A stretch of DNA of 64,000 bases from Oscarella lobularis (GCF_947507565.1 NC_089192.1:1674001-1738000), one strand, 5' to 3'. Positions 1 to 12,049 are shown, numbered from the stretch's first letter. Notes: generated by a model not told the origin, from the letters alone. Translations and numbers: made by a program.

Positions 1-429
1 AATTTCCCTCTCCTCTCCGCGAGGAGCACGATATGCGGGTTTGCTTCGGAGACAGACGAATCGATGACCCCATACCTTCCTCCCTGGAGCGGCAGCCGAA
101 ACAATCGACTTCCCCTTTCGGCCGCGTCCTCTTCCGGCAGGCTTCTTAAGCTGTTTTCCTTTCCGTGATGCAGGTTGAAAGAGTCTGCAATGCTCCTGGA
201 ATGCTGACGGAGATGGAGAAAAGGGGAGAGGGTCTCTCGAAGCGCCCGTATTTGTCATGGCTTCCGTACTCGGCTCCATAGTTTCGGCGTGCTCGCTGCT
301 CTCCCTGTCAGTGCCGTCGTCTTCTTCTTCTCCCAAGCGGGATAGTCGACGCTTTATTTCGATAAACGATGCTTCCACGACTTCCATGGCTTCCGTGTAG
401 TCGTCGCGCTTCTTCTTATTCGAACTCAT
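1..429 (-). CDS. Hypothetical protein, N-terminal part, runs off left edge
   Basis: An open frame of 143 codons starts at an ATG (427-429) and reaches base 1 without a stop. The predicted start is lysine-rich and then acidic (MSSNKKKRDDYTEAMEVVE, later GEEEDDGTDRES). A Ser/Pro stretch and a basic Arg/Gly/Lys stretch (KKPAGRGRGRKGK) follow, which suggests a disordered nuclear protein, though that is inference. A possible splice donor (AAG|GTATGG) lies near base 70, so the last ~23 codons could be intronic. I do not recognise the family. Codon choice looks coding (mixed GC third positions, no stops over 429 nt). Confidence 0.5.
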   Translation of the reverse strand, partial: MSSNKKKRDDYTEAMEVVEASFIEIKRRLSRLGEEEDDGTDRESSEHAETMEPSTEAMTNTGASRDPLPFSPSPSAFQEHCRLFQPASRKGKQLKKPAGRGRGRKGKSIVSAAAPGRKVWGHRFVCLRSKPAYRAPRGEEREI

Positions 430-718
430 TACTCTGTTTGCCATCAGAAAATAAGGCAGAGGCATGCATAGCCATTGATGTACCAACCTTACGAACAGAT
501 ACCACGACGAGTAAATAGAGAAAGCTAGCGAAGATTCGTACGGGACGTCCGCTTACGCAACACTCTATACCATTGGTTGAAAAAGGTAACACGTGACCAG
601 CACACCATGTATAAAATTGGCCAACGCCTAATTTTACTTCAGAATGCCAAATTAAGTTATAGCAACCGCCTAAAATGACGTCAATCTCCACGTGACAAAG
701 TAATGACAACGATAAATA

Positions 719-1123
719 ACTCATTCATTCATAAATTGGTTATTCATCATTCATCAATAAACGCATTCATCATTCATCAATGTTTATTCATCATTCATTT
801 ATTCATCATTCATCAATGTTTATTCATCATTCATGAATACGTTTATTCATCATTTATCAATGTTTGTTCATCATTCATCAATGTTTCTTCATCATTCATC
901 ATTGTTTATTCATCATTCATCAATGTTTATTCATCATTCATCAATAAACCTATTCATCATTCATCAATGTTTATTCATCATTCATCAATGTTTATTCATT
1001 TATGAATAGGGTTATTACTCATTCATCAATAAACCTATTCATCATTCATCAATAGTTTATTCATCATTCATGAATAACTCACTCATCATTCATGAATAAA
1101 TCTATTCATCATTCATGAATACA
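719..1123. repeat. 21-bp minisatellite (ATTCATCATTCATCAATGTTT type)
   Basis: About 400 bp is built from variants of attcatcattcatcaatgtt, with interspersed ATAAACC versions. The left part is regular, and the right part (after ~1010) degrades into ATTCATGAATA variants, some of which are palindromic. The plus frame reads as Ile/His/Ser repeats, which I treat as non-coding. Confidence 0.9.
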
Positions 1124-1130
1124 TCTGCAC

Positions 1131-3070
1131 TATTTTTGACCCTGATATAGCGCATACGTGTAAGTTTTGCGCGTATCGTGCCACAGGTTTACACTGTCAA
1201 AAGTGAGATGCTCTGCAGGGAACATGCTCAATATTTATACGGAAATCCATCGTCATCACTGCAAGAAGTTATTGCAGACATGATCCAAGTAAAGAAAAGT
1301 CTATAATTGTCAAGTAATAAAGATGCAGAAACAACGCGGACGAAGCGACTGTAGCCTTTTTGCGTTGGCATACCCAACGTCGCTGTGCAACGGTTCAGGC
1401 CCTACACAAATTTCCTACAACTAAGGCTCCATGGGAAAGCATTTAGTTGCAGCTTTTGACGAATGCTGACTGAGAGAATTTCCGCATTCAAAAGATACAG
1501 GTACTGTCGTTAGAACTGCGATTGTTCAAACGACATCAACAGCAGTTTATTGTTTGTGCAGAAAGCCGAAGAGAGGACTGACGGTTTCCTATGACGGCCA
1601 AAATGTCCGAAAAAGAACGAACGGTATCACACCGACTGCGTTGAATTAGGCGAAGTACCTAATGCGTGGGTGTGTCTTGACTTCCGCTAATAAGCGTAGT
1701 GTTGACATTTAAATGGGTACGTTGTTTTGACCAATTCAAACAAGTTGTGTTGACATTAATATTAGTGTCGTATTAACGTTGCTTTGGAGAATGCTTTAAT
1801 GAAAGAGTATTGATAAAGATAGGACGAAAAGATTGTTGTAGTCAATGATGACGTTACTAACCAGACTTAGTCTACAATAGCTTAGCGTGGAAAATTTTGA
1901 GCAGAGAAAGATGCCAAGTCCTTTGCTTTCTAAAAAAGAATGTTAGATAGTGTTTCGAGGGACCTAGAGATTGAGCTGACGGGTCTAAGACGCCGGTCTC
2001 TCTGCAGCACTGTCGGTCCAAGTACCGCTTCTGAAAATGGACCTCCCAGTTCTTCTACGGCATTCGTACGTGTTCCACTTGATCATTCCCGTCTTGACAG
2101 TACAGTTTGGGTTTTCCATACCCAATTCGAACGTACAAAGAAAATGTGACAACGTTAATCAATGGCTGCTTACTACGTACTGAAACGTTAGGCGATGACG
2201 TATGCAGTTGAAGGCGTTTTGCAACGGAAAGTTTTAATGGAAGATAATTACGTTTCAATCGTATATTGTGGTCTTCAGCAGCAGAAGATGCGGGAGAGAA
2301 AAAAATTGGAGTAAAAAGTAAGTTAACTGCGGGAGACTTGACCCAGAGGCGTTGACATAGAAGGAGTAAGCGTGCACGCCGGTCTGTCGGATTTACGACC
2401 GACGCAGAAGTTAGTTATTGCCGAGCTTTTAAAATCGCTTTTCTGAGCTTATCACATAAAGTAATAGCCGCTGATACGCCCCAAGAACGCTTGCGAGACA
2501 TAGCCATCTGAGCTAATGCTAATGTTCTTTATACCTCCTGAAGGGAGCCGACAACAGAAAATCTAGACTGTAGAAAGTCGCCAACTGGCATCGTTTTTTC
2601 CTTCCATTCGTCGAAGGCACTCGTCAATATCGTTCGAGAAACAGTTGTACCGTAAACTACCGAGTAATATTTCCTTCATGCAGTCACCCTCCAACAGAAT
2701 CCCCCTCTCGAAAGAAATGGTTTAAGTATCGTAAGTGCAGAAATACGTGATACGTGTAGCTCCAAATTACTTTTAGACACCAAATGAAGCACGAAATTGA
2801 CAAAATTATTGCAGAGCACTCTGGTCTGCAATGACGTATCGAATCTCTCACCTGTGCATCAGACGTCGTCACTCGAAACATTTCACAGCGTTGTGAATCA
2901 TTTTGCTCCAAAGTCGACCACGTTTTCGTACCATGGGATGCTCTCTAGGTATAGATAACAGTAGGACACAGTTCATTCTACTTGATAAATAATTATTCAT
3001 GCAGAACTATCATGAGTGTTATGCATTTCAGTGATAACTGCTCAAGAGACAAAGCAAAAACAAATGATGG
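1131..3070. other. No gene recognised
   Basis: AT-rich intergenic sequence. Open frames of 60-75 codons exist, but none shows a motif, plausible composition or paired splice sites. Sequence after ~2450 may include highly decayed remains of the neighbouring minus-strand transposase (see 3071-4103), but I cannot prove it. Confidence 0.4.
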
Positions 3071-4103
3071 CTATCTGAGATACGACATTGTATTTCCTAA
3101 GTACAAAAGAGGGGAGTACGTTGTGAAAAAAGTGCTTGTCAACTGAACCTTAAAACAGTGGGGCATTTCGGCATCAATGGTTTCCCTCCTTGCCCAAATT
3201 GGCAGTTGACGAAGCCTGTCGTACAGAAGTGATATCCAACTTCGGCAAATCCTGCTCACCGTTGTTTGAGAAATCCCAAACCTTTCTCCAATATCCATTT
3301 CATCGGCGCCGTGACGAAGTCGATAAAGAACAAGGAAGAATTCATTTCGTTTTGACAGCAGGCTCGCTCTTCCTCTTCTTTCACTGTAGCTGGCACTCCG
3401 ATGGTTACAGCTCTCTCGCTGTATTGCTCTTCGCTACCGATTTATATAATGTTTTCAGCCGCTGGCTTCAGCAATTCCTCGAATAAAATGTCAAAAGTGC
3501 CCACGTCAGGAATTCCAGTGTAAAATCGGAATAGAGCTGAATTATTCAATGCTGAAATGCCTTCGACAGAAAGACATTTGTGATTCAGTTTCGTTTCGAG
3601 CTTCTTCATTTGTTCATCTCTGAGAAACACTTCTTTCAAAAGAGCAGCTTTTTCTTTCTGATGTTGCAGAACAATGAGAGAGTATTCAAACGGGCTTTCT
3701 TAGCAACGACTCTCAAAGACTCTGGCTGGTAAACAGTCTCTTCCACTATCTCTCCCTCTCTTTCTTCCTGCGCCATAGTCACGGACCGTCTTCGAGAAGA
3801 GCTCCTCCCTAACGAATGCAACTCCTCAGAGCGACCGCCAGGGAAAATAGTGGGAATCGGACTTCCGACCGTCTTCGCCCTATCTCGAAAATGATATGAG
3901 CAGACTTTGTGATAGGGCCCTGTTTCCCAGGCTAAGTGGCTCCTCACAGCATGCTTCCACGTCGATCGAAGGCGAGCGTCTCGTGGAAAGCAGTGGAATT
4001 TTAGGTGACGATCCTCCGCTGTGTTGTTGTAGCAGAGAGGAACGCAACACGTTATTCCACCGACGGTTCTCCTCCTTCTTCCCGCTGCAGCAAACAACTC
4101 CAT
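3071..4103 (-). pseudogene. THAP plus HTH transposase relic (Harbinger/ISL2EU-like)
   Basis: Reading from 4103 (ATG) downward, an N-terminal THAP zinc finger is visible: CCVPLC, then the conserved Trp (STWKH), then VCSYHF (C-x2-H), then IPTIFP. After a frame change, 3639-3442 carries a linker with FRFYTGIPDVGTFD. After another, ~3390-3150 carries a helix-turn-helix (ADEMDIGERFGISQTTVSRI) followed by LPIWARRETIDAEMPHCFK. That order (THAP, FYTG segment, HTH, then DDE) is known from Harbinger-related transposases. The DDE domain is nearly gone: a TYSPLLYLGNTMSYLR stretch could be its start with an internal deletion. Several frameshifts make it a pseudogene. Confidence 0.7.
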
Positions 4104-4210
4104 TACCTAACGCGAGTTAGACGTACGGGAAACTATACAAACATTCCAGCACATGCGCAGTTAAATCGAATAAGGTCTATTTCCTTAACAGGCATATCCG
4201 AACGAACTCA

Positions 4211-4958
4211 TTATGATTGCCGGGGAAAATGTGCTGCGCCTCTATGCCTGCTATCAGCACTGGCGATTGTAGCGTTAGCGAAAGGCCCGACAGAATGATG
4301 ATTAGGCACTTTGATCCCACGAACAAAAAGACTGTAGAAGCCATTGTCGCCGATTGTGGCGCAGTGGGTCACTGCCGTTAATTGCTGACGGACGTCAACC
4401 TCGTCGTCCGGCGACGACGGCGGGGTAGCAATCTTTGATAGAACAAGGTCTCCATTTTCCATCATCATCTTGTGCCAGTGGCTACATTAATTAAAAGAAA
4501 CGTCAGCATGAAGTATTGTGAACGTAGTCTACTGGTACTCACGGCGAGGACAAGTCATTACGACGACGTAAAGGAGAAGGTGGTTGGGCAGGAGACGCAT
4601 TAGGAGTGGTGGCGGTGGTGGCAGCAGTGGTACTTGTTGGAGGTGGGAGAAGATCAGTAGGAGAAGAGGGAGCGGGAGCAGTAGGAGAAGAGGGAGCGGG
4701 AGTTGAAGAAGCTGGAGGAAATGTTGGAAGTGAAGAAGGGCGAGGACAATTTTTCTTTTCAGTAGACTGCCCCTTGTGGACCGTCATCAACCTTTTATTC
4801 TTGGCATCCTTGCAATTCTGTACAGGAGAAGACTATTGAGACAAACGCGACATTCGTACGTACCTAAGGTGGGACAAGGCCAACTGTACAAGACTATTGC
4901 CTTCGACGTACATCGAACATTCACCAAGTGGGTTGGGACGAGTAGTAACGGCCCGCAT
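4211..4958 (-). CDS. Hypothetical three-exon gene
   Basis: Proposed exons are 4958-4860 (ATG at 4956-4958), 4817-4543 and 4481-4211. The second intron is well supported: donor GCC|GTGAGTACC, acceptor TAATGTAG|CC, and the frame runs on as SSP-HWHKMMMENGDLVLSKI. The first intron (TAC|GTACGA to TGTACAG|AAT) keeps the frame but its donor is weaker; a stronger GTACGT donor 4 nt earlier would break it. The middle exon is a Pro/Ser/Thr-rich disordered segment, and the last has ATPPSSPDDEVDVRQQL. No family recognised. The 3' end may contain a further intron. Confidence 0.4.
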
Positions 4959-5267
4959 TTTACAAAAAACCGCAGTTTCCAGCGAAGAAATCACGAAATA
5001 GGAGAAATAAGTCCCCGCGGTACGTAAAGAATGACTTTGCGGGTGAGCGGAGGTAGCAAACGGGATCGTGAGATGCATACACATCGGTTGAGAGGGACGA
5101 CAATAATGGGAGAGCTGTTTGACTAATGCGCAAGCCGTACCAGACGTTCGAAGGTGTGTGGAAGCATAGGGGTACTACCTTGGTCTATTCGATACAGCGA
5201 GAAGGTGGACGAATCACGGCTTATGGCAAAAAGGACGCGAATACGGCTTAAACATACGGGTCCGCCG

Positions 5268-5338
5268 TTTCGACCCTTGCTTCAGTAGATCGCTCACGTG
5301 AGCGGCGAGTTACCTATCCCCCTCTTATTTAATCTATG
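5268..5338. repeat. Solo terminus related to MITE 17463-17841 / element X
   Basis: Contains CGACCCTTGCTTCAG, then CACGTGAG, then TATCCCCCTCTTATTTAATC. On the minus strand this reads GATTAAATAAGAGGGGGATA...CTCACGTGAG...CTGAAGCAAGGGTC, the same order as the inverted ends at 17463-17523 and 17779-17841. I found no partner arm nearby, so this is a solo or truncated copy. Confidence 0.5.
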
Positions 5339-5356
5339 ATTCCAGTAACAACGACT

Positions 5357-5745
5357 TCAGTCAGCTGTTTCCCTCGTTGTTTGCGGCCACGACGCTCGTA
5401 TTATGACCTTTTCTCCAACGCTGTATTCGCTTGGCGGGGTTCTTTTTAATTCTCTCTCGACCATTTTCTGACATGATTTCTCGCTCCATTCTCTGCCATC
5501 GCTTTTTATTGCCGATGCCAATTCCGAGAAAGCCAAAACAGAATCCAATGTCGCAAAAGGCGCAGACAGATTAAAAATGTAACCGTATATGAGGGTTTTT
5601 TCGTGCGTTATAGCTGTACTTTGTTTGTGCCATCCAGGCATGAAAAATTGCCGCGGATATTCTTATCGGCACACTGCGCGATTTGCAACGAGCAGCGACG
5701 ACCGTAGAAAAGCTGAAACGGTGAATAATTATTTTCCATAGAAAT
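5357..5745 (-). pseudogene. Retroelement integrase C-terminal relic
   Basis: On the minus strand ~5745-5650 reads ENNYSPFQLFYGRR, matching the SP[FY]-E/Q-L-F-x-GR signature near the end of retroviral-type integrase cores. After a frameshift, 5641-5357 carries WSEKSCQKMVERELKRTPP and YSVGEKVIIRASW. That is typical of the basic helix and small beta barrel that follow in gypsy/KRBA2-like integrases. No RT or LTR is visible around it, so it is an orphan fragment. Confidence 0.5.
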
Positions 5746-5749
5746 CATG

Positions 5750-8700
5750 AGTAAACTATTATGTGTTTACAAAGAAATGCATCTTTACCACCAAAACTGG
5801 CATGAGGAGTGGTGTTATAAAGATGCTTGTATATTGGTAGCTGGTCAACCCAGCTGACATCTGTTCCGCTCACGCAAACGTCATGAAGTACAGTTGATTT
5901 CAAGTTGCTTGAGAGTGAGCGAGAGTTAGAAGAACCCGATGTCGTACTTTTGAGTCAACGATTTAGAATTCGCGGCAACCGGTACGCTCACCTGCGTTTG
6001 TAGCCATCTTAGCTGATAATTTATATTTAAAGCAGGATGGGCAAAAGAAGGTTGATTCTCTTCACCAATTCAATAAAGAATGTGGCATAGCACTTTTACA
6101 ATTGAAAAAGAACTAAAGTTTATGTAGAAGAGAAAGTCGTGAAAGGAAAAGCAAATTCAAGAAGGCAAAAAAATTTATTTTAAGAAGTAAGTGGAAGCAC
6201 GAAAAAATGGTACCTTTCAAAAACGCCATATGCGACCAATTATTTAATTAAGGCAGACTCTGAATTCTCTTCTACAAGAGGAACCTAATAACAGTGACTA
6301 TGTCGATCACTGTGGTTATGAAGGTAAAGCTGCTTGATAGGAAAGAAGTTGTTCGTCGGTTTAATGTCCCGACAGATACGCTTCAGGTTGGCCAAAATGA
6401 GAGATGGATTCTAAAGAAAAGATCTTTTCAATATGAGAAGTGTTGTTTTGGATTGAGACTTTTAGCTGTGCTAGTTACATTGATATCGTCGACTTAGCAA
6501 CGAGGATGAACAGAAGAAATCCTAACAAAATATACCCAAAAACGACTACACTACCTGCTTGACCTACGTTTCTGACAAGGTAACGACAATACCTTTGCCG
6601 TGGAGAGGGAAAGGGGTACGACTGTAATGCGACCATATAATGTCTTTTTGAAGAGCCTTTTAAGGCTACAGCCTCATCCATGGGTTCCGATGACGTCACA
6701 TCTTCGAAGCCGGCGTGTAAGAGAATGGACCTGTACAAGCTCCTTAGCGTACACTGTATTTACGTAACAATAAAGGCTTCTCATCATGGCTTCTAGCAAC
6801 GCCATAAAAATAATGTTCTATGAACGACATGTTTTTTATGTAACAAATTATGAATTCTCACGCAAGGATTTAGCTTCTTCCGCACCATCCGTCTCGCCAG
6901 TTAAACTGGCACGTGTTTGATCGCAACTTTCCCATCCCAGAGTAAATCCTTCCAAAGCCGCAAAAGCCTATTTTTTTCCAACGCGACGTCTTTTACGTAC
7001 CGTATAAAAACTTTGTTTGTAATTGAAAAACAAATATCTGCAAGAAAAGCAATAAAAAGGGGTGTCGGTTAAAGCTGGGAGAGCTAGTGGAATTTCACTT
7101 AGTAAAGACAGCACCAGGCAATTTCCTCTACTGTAACCAAATACAAAATGAAGGAACTGCCGTAGGTTTTATCTGGGACACTTCTTCGTCAAAAGAAAAA
7201 GGACTGCGGTTCTTTTCGCAACAAAATCCTCTAGCTCATATTGGATAATAATAGTACCTACCTGTTTCGTTGAATAAAGTTAATAAATTTGTTTGAAGTT
7301 AATGTACGACTCTAATGGAGCAATATTGACGAAGCCTTTTAATTGAAACACTTTTTAAGGGCGATTTAAACGACACTAATTTTATTTCTGAAACTGGCAG
7401 CAATGAGTACTCTCAAATGCCACGTTAGAAATACATAGTTTAACTAAATTGACTAATATTTCAAACTATTATACGTAAATTGCCGAAAGCGTACTCATCG
7501 CTGAAGATAGTTTATCATGACTTACAAAAATGAACACTCCTTGATAACGACAATTACATGTAATTTCGCCTAAGACAAGAACGAAAATTGCAGGACAGCT
7601 TCTTTTGAATAGAGGTTTATTCTTTAGCAACCTTTGAAGGTGTCCTAGGGCGTGATTCCTAGTAACACCTTGGGTAAAGACAATTGGGCAAGCTGGTCAT
7701 TGTTACACTTTTATTTACGTATTATTGACCTTAATCGTCATTCTTATAATATCTCCTAACATCTGCACGAGCGGGGAGATCTGACAGATGTTTGGTAAAA
7801 TTTTCTCTACAATCAACCATGACGCAGCATCTTCGAAATTTGTTTGAAAAACAGGCTTTCTTTGTTGCAATGTCTGCCTGCCTGACCAAATTATTAAATG
7901 CTTTATTTTGCTGTACAATATCCGCGGCACAGACAAAAAGTTTTGTGCAATTGCGGTTCTATGGACGTGAAAGGGGTCAGCAAGTAACTCGTCTGAGAGA
8001 TGCACACTAATTTTCGGAAATAGGGCAAAGTTAACACAAAATGGAGTTAGCTGATCAGATGAAGGAAGATGGGGTTTTGATCAACTGAGATACTGCCTAT
8101 AAAACAGCAAAATTATGCAAACATACAAATTCAACTGACATGCTAAAATTGGCTTCTCTTATCTCACTGGTATGAAGTGGCGGATGTAAAAGGGAGGCGC
8201 CCCCCTCCTTAATTAAATCCTGGATCCGCTTCAGCTTGGCTTCGCTGCTCAACACCAAGTGCCGATTGAATTTGTTTCTATCGTCAACTTCTGCTGAGAT
8301 TCTTCTGCTAAATGGAGCAATTTTTGAGAAATAGGTCGATTTGTATTTATTTGAAAATTAAAGTGAAAAGTGCAAGCAACTTACATATGAAATTTCGTGC
8401 GCGCAAGGGTCGTTTTGGATGTTTAGGCTGATTGGCACTGTACGTCACGGAGAAGCAGGAGAAGTCGAGTCAACTCGCAGCATGTTGATAAGAGAAGACA
8501 ACGAGGGCAAGAGGCGATACGCTGCCGTCATCCTAGTGATGTCAACAATTTTGACGAAACGGCTTTGTTTCAACGCTTAGAACCGAATTAGACTTTAGCT
8601 ACTGGGCACCAGCACGGCACTAAAAAGATGCAAAGACAGAATCAAATGTGCTAATGCTGACGGATCTTACCAATTGAAAATCTGCAAAACGACGTTGTTT
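5750..8700. other. AT-rich stretch, no gene recognised
   Basis: Low-GC sequence with many stops in all frames. The few open frames (6294-6497, 6475-6738, 7715-8010) show no motif, no convincing composition and no paired splice signals. I see no TIRs or tandem repeats of note. Confidence 0.4.
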
Positions 8701-9872
8701 TTCTTCTAAGTTTCACGTACATAAACTTGTCGCCTGCCGTCATTACAGAATGGAATTATAGTTGGGATTATGGTTAGGAGTTTAGGGAGAGGGAGAGGGT
8801 CGGCTTGTATAGCTGGCCACACGAGATCCTTTATCTCTACTAAGCTACGACTAACCGATGAGAGCACTGACCTACTCACTCTTAGACACAGAACGATCCG
8901 GTGCGTGATCGAAGAAGGAGGAAGGGAGATCATATCACCACGACGATCTCGTCCAAGGGGACAAGGTATACTTCTCCTTTCTTTTTGTTGCTTTCTTGTT
9001 TCATTCTTTTTCTTTCGTTTTCTAGAAAGAGAAGGAGAGTGCGTAGGGAGGCCGGTATGTTTTTATACCATCCACACATTATGTGCGTTGTGGATTTCCC
9101 CGCTGCTGTTTCATTTAGGACGATTGGATCAAAACCGTCCCATTGTTTCACGAATGGGGGAAGCAAGGAGAGAAGGATAGGAAGAAAGGAATAATAATTA
9201 TAGATTTACAGTTGTTTCCCACGTAGGTAAGCCTTCCATTTTTCTTCCCTATATATTCTTTTTAAAATTTTTATTGACTCCTTTGTAGGAGTGTGATGGG
9301 GGATTCTATTGGTACTGTTGTACCTATCCCCTGCTCTCCTACCTTCAAAAAGAACTTTTGGAAGGAAGAGAGCAGTGGTTTTTTACAGTGGATCGATTAT
9401 ACCTTCCTTTTTTCTTTTCGTGGTAAGAATGGTACTTGGAGATACTCTTGTACCTTATTTTATTTCTCTTATTTAGAGCTGGAAGAATGGCCACGGTTCT
9501 CCGTGGGTCTGATGTCTTCCCAATATAGGTATGTCATATTTTTTTCCTTTGTTTCTCTGTTCTAATCGTTCTTTTATTTATAGGGAGGCGCGGGGGATGT
9601 GTTTAGTACTTTTTGTATCCATCTCTTCGCCATTTTTTCGGTATAAAAAAGAGGAGGAAAGAAGTGGTGATACAAGGAGATGTATCATTGAATAGTTTTC
9701 TATTTGGAATGATTTTTTACACTCTTCTTGTACGTAGGGGATGAAGATGTAATGATGGTACATGTTTGTACCCGTTCTTTTCTCATCTTGAGGAAGATGA
9801 GAAACGGTTTTCCGTTCGTTACAATGGAAGGAGTTCAGGTAAGGGATTTACTCCTTCTCATTGGGGTTTTTA

Positions 9873-11748
9873 TTACCGTATTACCTTCACTTTTTGCTGC
9901 ATGCCGGTAAAAGTGAAGTTTTCTGTTTCTAAAGTTTTCACTGGTTAGTCACTAAAACAGCATGCCGGTATAATGCGGGGAATGCCGTTATCGGTAGAGG
10001 TTGTGATGCAACTGACGATATTAGCGCACTAGCCGCAGCGCGCTTCCGCAGATTCAGTACGTCGCAATTGCCATGCACGCGCCGACCAACAGAGTAGCTG
10101 AAGACGATTTTGACAATCTCGACAATCTCGACGACGAGCAAGACATCTTGGCTTCGCTAGGTTGCTTCTCTGGCATGTCTTTGACACTTGTGAGTGGCTT
10201 TTGCTTCAGATTCTACCCCGAGATACGTTCGCAAAATCTTACACTATATAGACGAAGTTGTCTGTTCTTCGAAAGTTGGACGAATTTCAGGGAAACAAAT
10301 CTAAGACGGCAAAGATTTGCGGAGTGCCGCGACAGAGCGTCCAGAACTGGGCTAAAGAAAGAGAGAAGCTCCAAGGTATTCGCGATGACCGGTCTCTAAG
10401 TGTCAAGAGGAGACGGAAGATTTCACTGGAGAAGGATGACACCAAACGACGCGGTGTCTTTCCCCTGGATAAGTGATCTAAAAAAGGAGTACTGTTAGCG
10501 GAGAAATGATACAGCGAAAGGCAAGGATCTGCTTTCAACAACTCTATTTTTTTGTGACTTTTACCTCTAAAGCGTCTAATGGGTGGTTGGACCGTTTTAT
10601 CAAACGGCACAACCTCAGCTGCCAAGTTGTAACCTCAACTGGGCAAAAGGTGCCGTCGAATGCTGCGGATTTAGCAAAAGACTTTATTTCCTTTGCGCTG
10701 ACGAACAGAGAATCTAAAGCTCTACCACCCGATGCAATAGGCAACATGGATGAAACCCCAATGTGGTTCGATTTACCTGCGTCGAAATCATATGATTTTA
10801 AAGGCGTTAAAGTTGTTCCGGCAAAGACCACCGGCAAAGAGAAGTTAAGATACACAGTTGTTTTAGCGGCAATGGCTAACGGTGCCAAACTGCCACCGTT
10901 AATTATTTTCAAAGGGTTGAAAAATGTACCTAAAGGGTCTTTTCCTTCCGACGTAAGAGTAGAGGTGAGCCAAAAAGGTACATATCCGCCGACATGATGA
11001 ACTCTTGGAAAAGTTGTTTGGAAAGCCAGACCTAACGGATTTTGGAAGCCTCAGTCAATGATTGTTTTAGACAGCGCTCCGTTTCATTTGAAGAAAACTG
11101 TTCTATCATCTTTTAAGCAGTATTACAATACCGACGTTGGTTTTATTCCAGGAGGAATGACACCTTTATTGCAGCCTGTTGATGTACACTGGAACAATCG
11201 TTCAAGACTGCAATGAAAGAGAAGTGTGGCTAAACTGGTTGGCAGAAGGTGAACAAGAATACACACGCAGTGGCAAAAGAAAGTCAGCTTCGTATGAAAT
11301 GATTGCGAGATGGGTATCGGAGAGCTGGAAAGCTTTGCCTAGCGATTTGATCCGACAGTCATTTATTCAGTGCGGAATTTTAAGCAGCAAATCTGAAGAT
11401 CTTCATTCACGTCTTCGACTGTTAAATGGAGGTGAAGACGTTGAATGCGAGTCGCACGATCCAACAGGTTTAACTGACGACGAAGACACACATGACCCTC
11501 TTACCGACGAGGAATAAGCTAGCAGATTAGACGTTGTTGGTTCAGTTGTAGCGTTTTCAGCTCGTTTGCCTTGTATGTCTTAAACCTAACCCATGTTCAT
11601 GCTTTATGTTTTCGCACTAATACCAGTTTGCCAAAAACGAACAAAACACCTCGCCTTCTCCGGCATGCCGATGTCCCCGGGGTACAACGGCACCCTGGTA
11701 ATCCTCACTTTAAACCGGCATGCAGCGAAAAGTGAGGAAATACGGTAA
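9873..11748 (+). mobile_element. Pogo/Tigger-type DNA transposon with TIRs
   Basis: The left end (9873-9919) reads TTACCGTATTACCTTCAC-TTTTTGCTGCATGCCGGT. The right end (11704-11748), reverse-complemented, reads CTTACCGTATTTCCTCAC-TTTTCGCTGCATGCCGGT. The imperfect terminal inverted repeats of ~45 bp enclose 1.9 kb holding a pogo-type transposase in the plus orientation. Additional GCATGCCGG copies at ~9960 and ~11662 look like subterminal repeats. The exact ends, and hence a TA target duplication, cannot be fixed with certainty. Confidence 0.75.
10073..11517 (+). pseudogene. Pogo-type transposase, frameshifted
   Basis: Order along the plus strand: an HTH segment (VLRKLDEFQGNKSKTAKICG, ~10260), a CENP-B-like second DNA-binding helix region (NGWLDRFIKRHNLS, ~10580), and then the catalytic core. 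First Asp is in GNMDETPMWFDLP (~10745), second in MIVLDSAPFHLKK (~11060), third in PLLQPVDV (~11170), giving the DDD triad of pogo transposases. The C-terminal tail (11179-11517) is acidic and ends EDTHDPLTDEE, as in relatives. At least three frame changes (~10400-10500, ~10990, ~11180) separate these blocks, so the copy is inactive. The enzyme would cut and paste the element at TA sites in the nucleus. Confidence 0.75.
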
Positions 11749-12049
11749 GTCTTTTTGTTCTCTAGGAATTATATGGAAGAATATGTGGTAGTCGTCTATT
11801 TGTCTCTTCGTCTGATAGAACAATCTTTCCTGCTTCTGGTTTCCCAGAAGCTTTTTGTTGGTAAGTACGCTACAGGAGATTGATCTTACTGATCGGGTAC
11901 CGTATCTCATTCTTTTTCTTTTTAGGATGAAAGGATTCCAACTGACCGGTGGGTAGTACGTGGATACTGTCGTATCCCTTTCCTAACTGGATATCCAATC
12001 AAAGTCTTTTTTGACTTTTAATTAAAGGCGCTGAATGCCTTTCTCATAG

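Larger units (their letters stand above)
8770..12030 (+). other. Exon-like segments with a repeated C-x-x-P-F-F motif (interrupted by pogo element)
   Basis: Several segments bounded by AG and GT and separated by pyrimidine-rich stretches read as diverged versions of one short peptide. Examples are CCTYPLLSYL (~9320), SCTLFYFSYLELEEWPRFSV (~9445), FLYPSLRHFF (~9615), CLYPFFSHLEEDEKRFSV (~9760) and YCRIPFLTGYP (~11965). They could be tandemly duplicated exons of a gene, or decayed duplications. Frames are not consistently joinable (a stop precedes one donor), so I do not propose a gene model. The pogo element at 9873-11748 lies between the fifth and sixth copies. Confidence 0.25.

Noticed and set aside
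703-1005. 100-codon His/Ile/Ser-repeat ORF
   Set aside because: Pure translation of the 21-bp minisatellite.
4606-4839. Gly/Glu-rich plus ORF (VAAVVLVGGGRRSVGEEGAG)
   Set aside because: Antisense of the Pro/Ser/Thr-rich exon of the minus-strand gene that has good splice sites.
9119-9226. Exon candidate DDWIKTVPLFHEWGKQGEKD
   Set aside because: Protein-like, but the frame meets TAG just before the GTAAGC donor and is overlapped by an open minus frame (8930-9166), so I did not make it a gene model.
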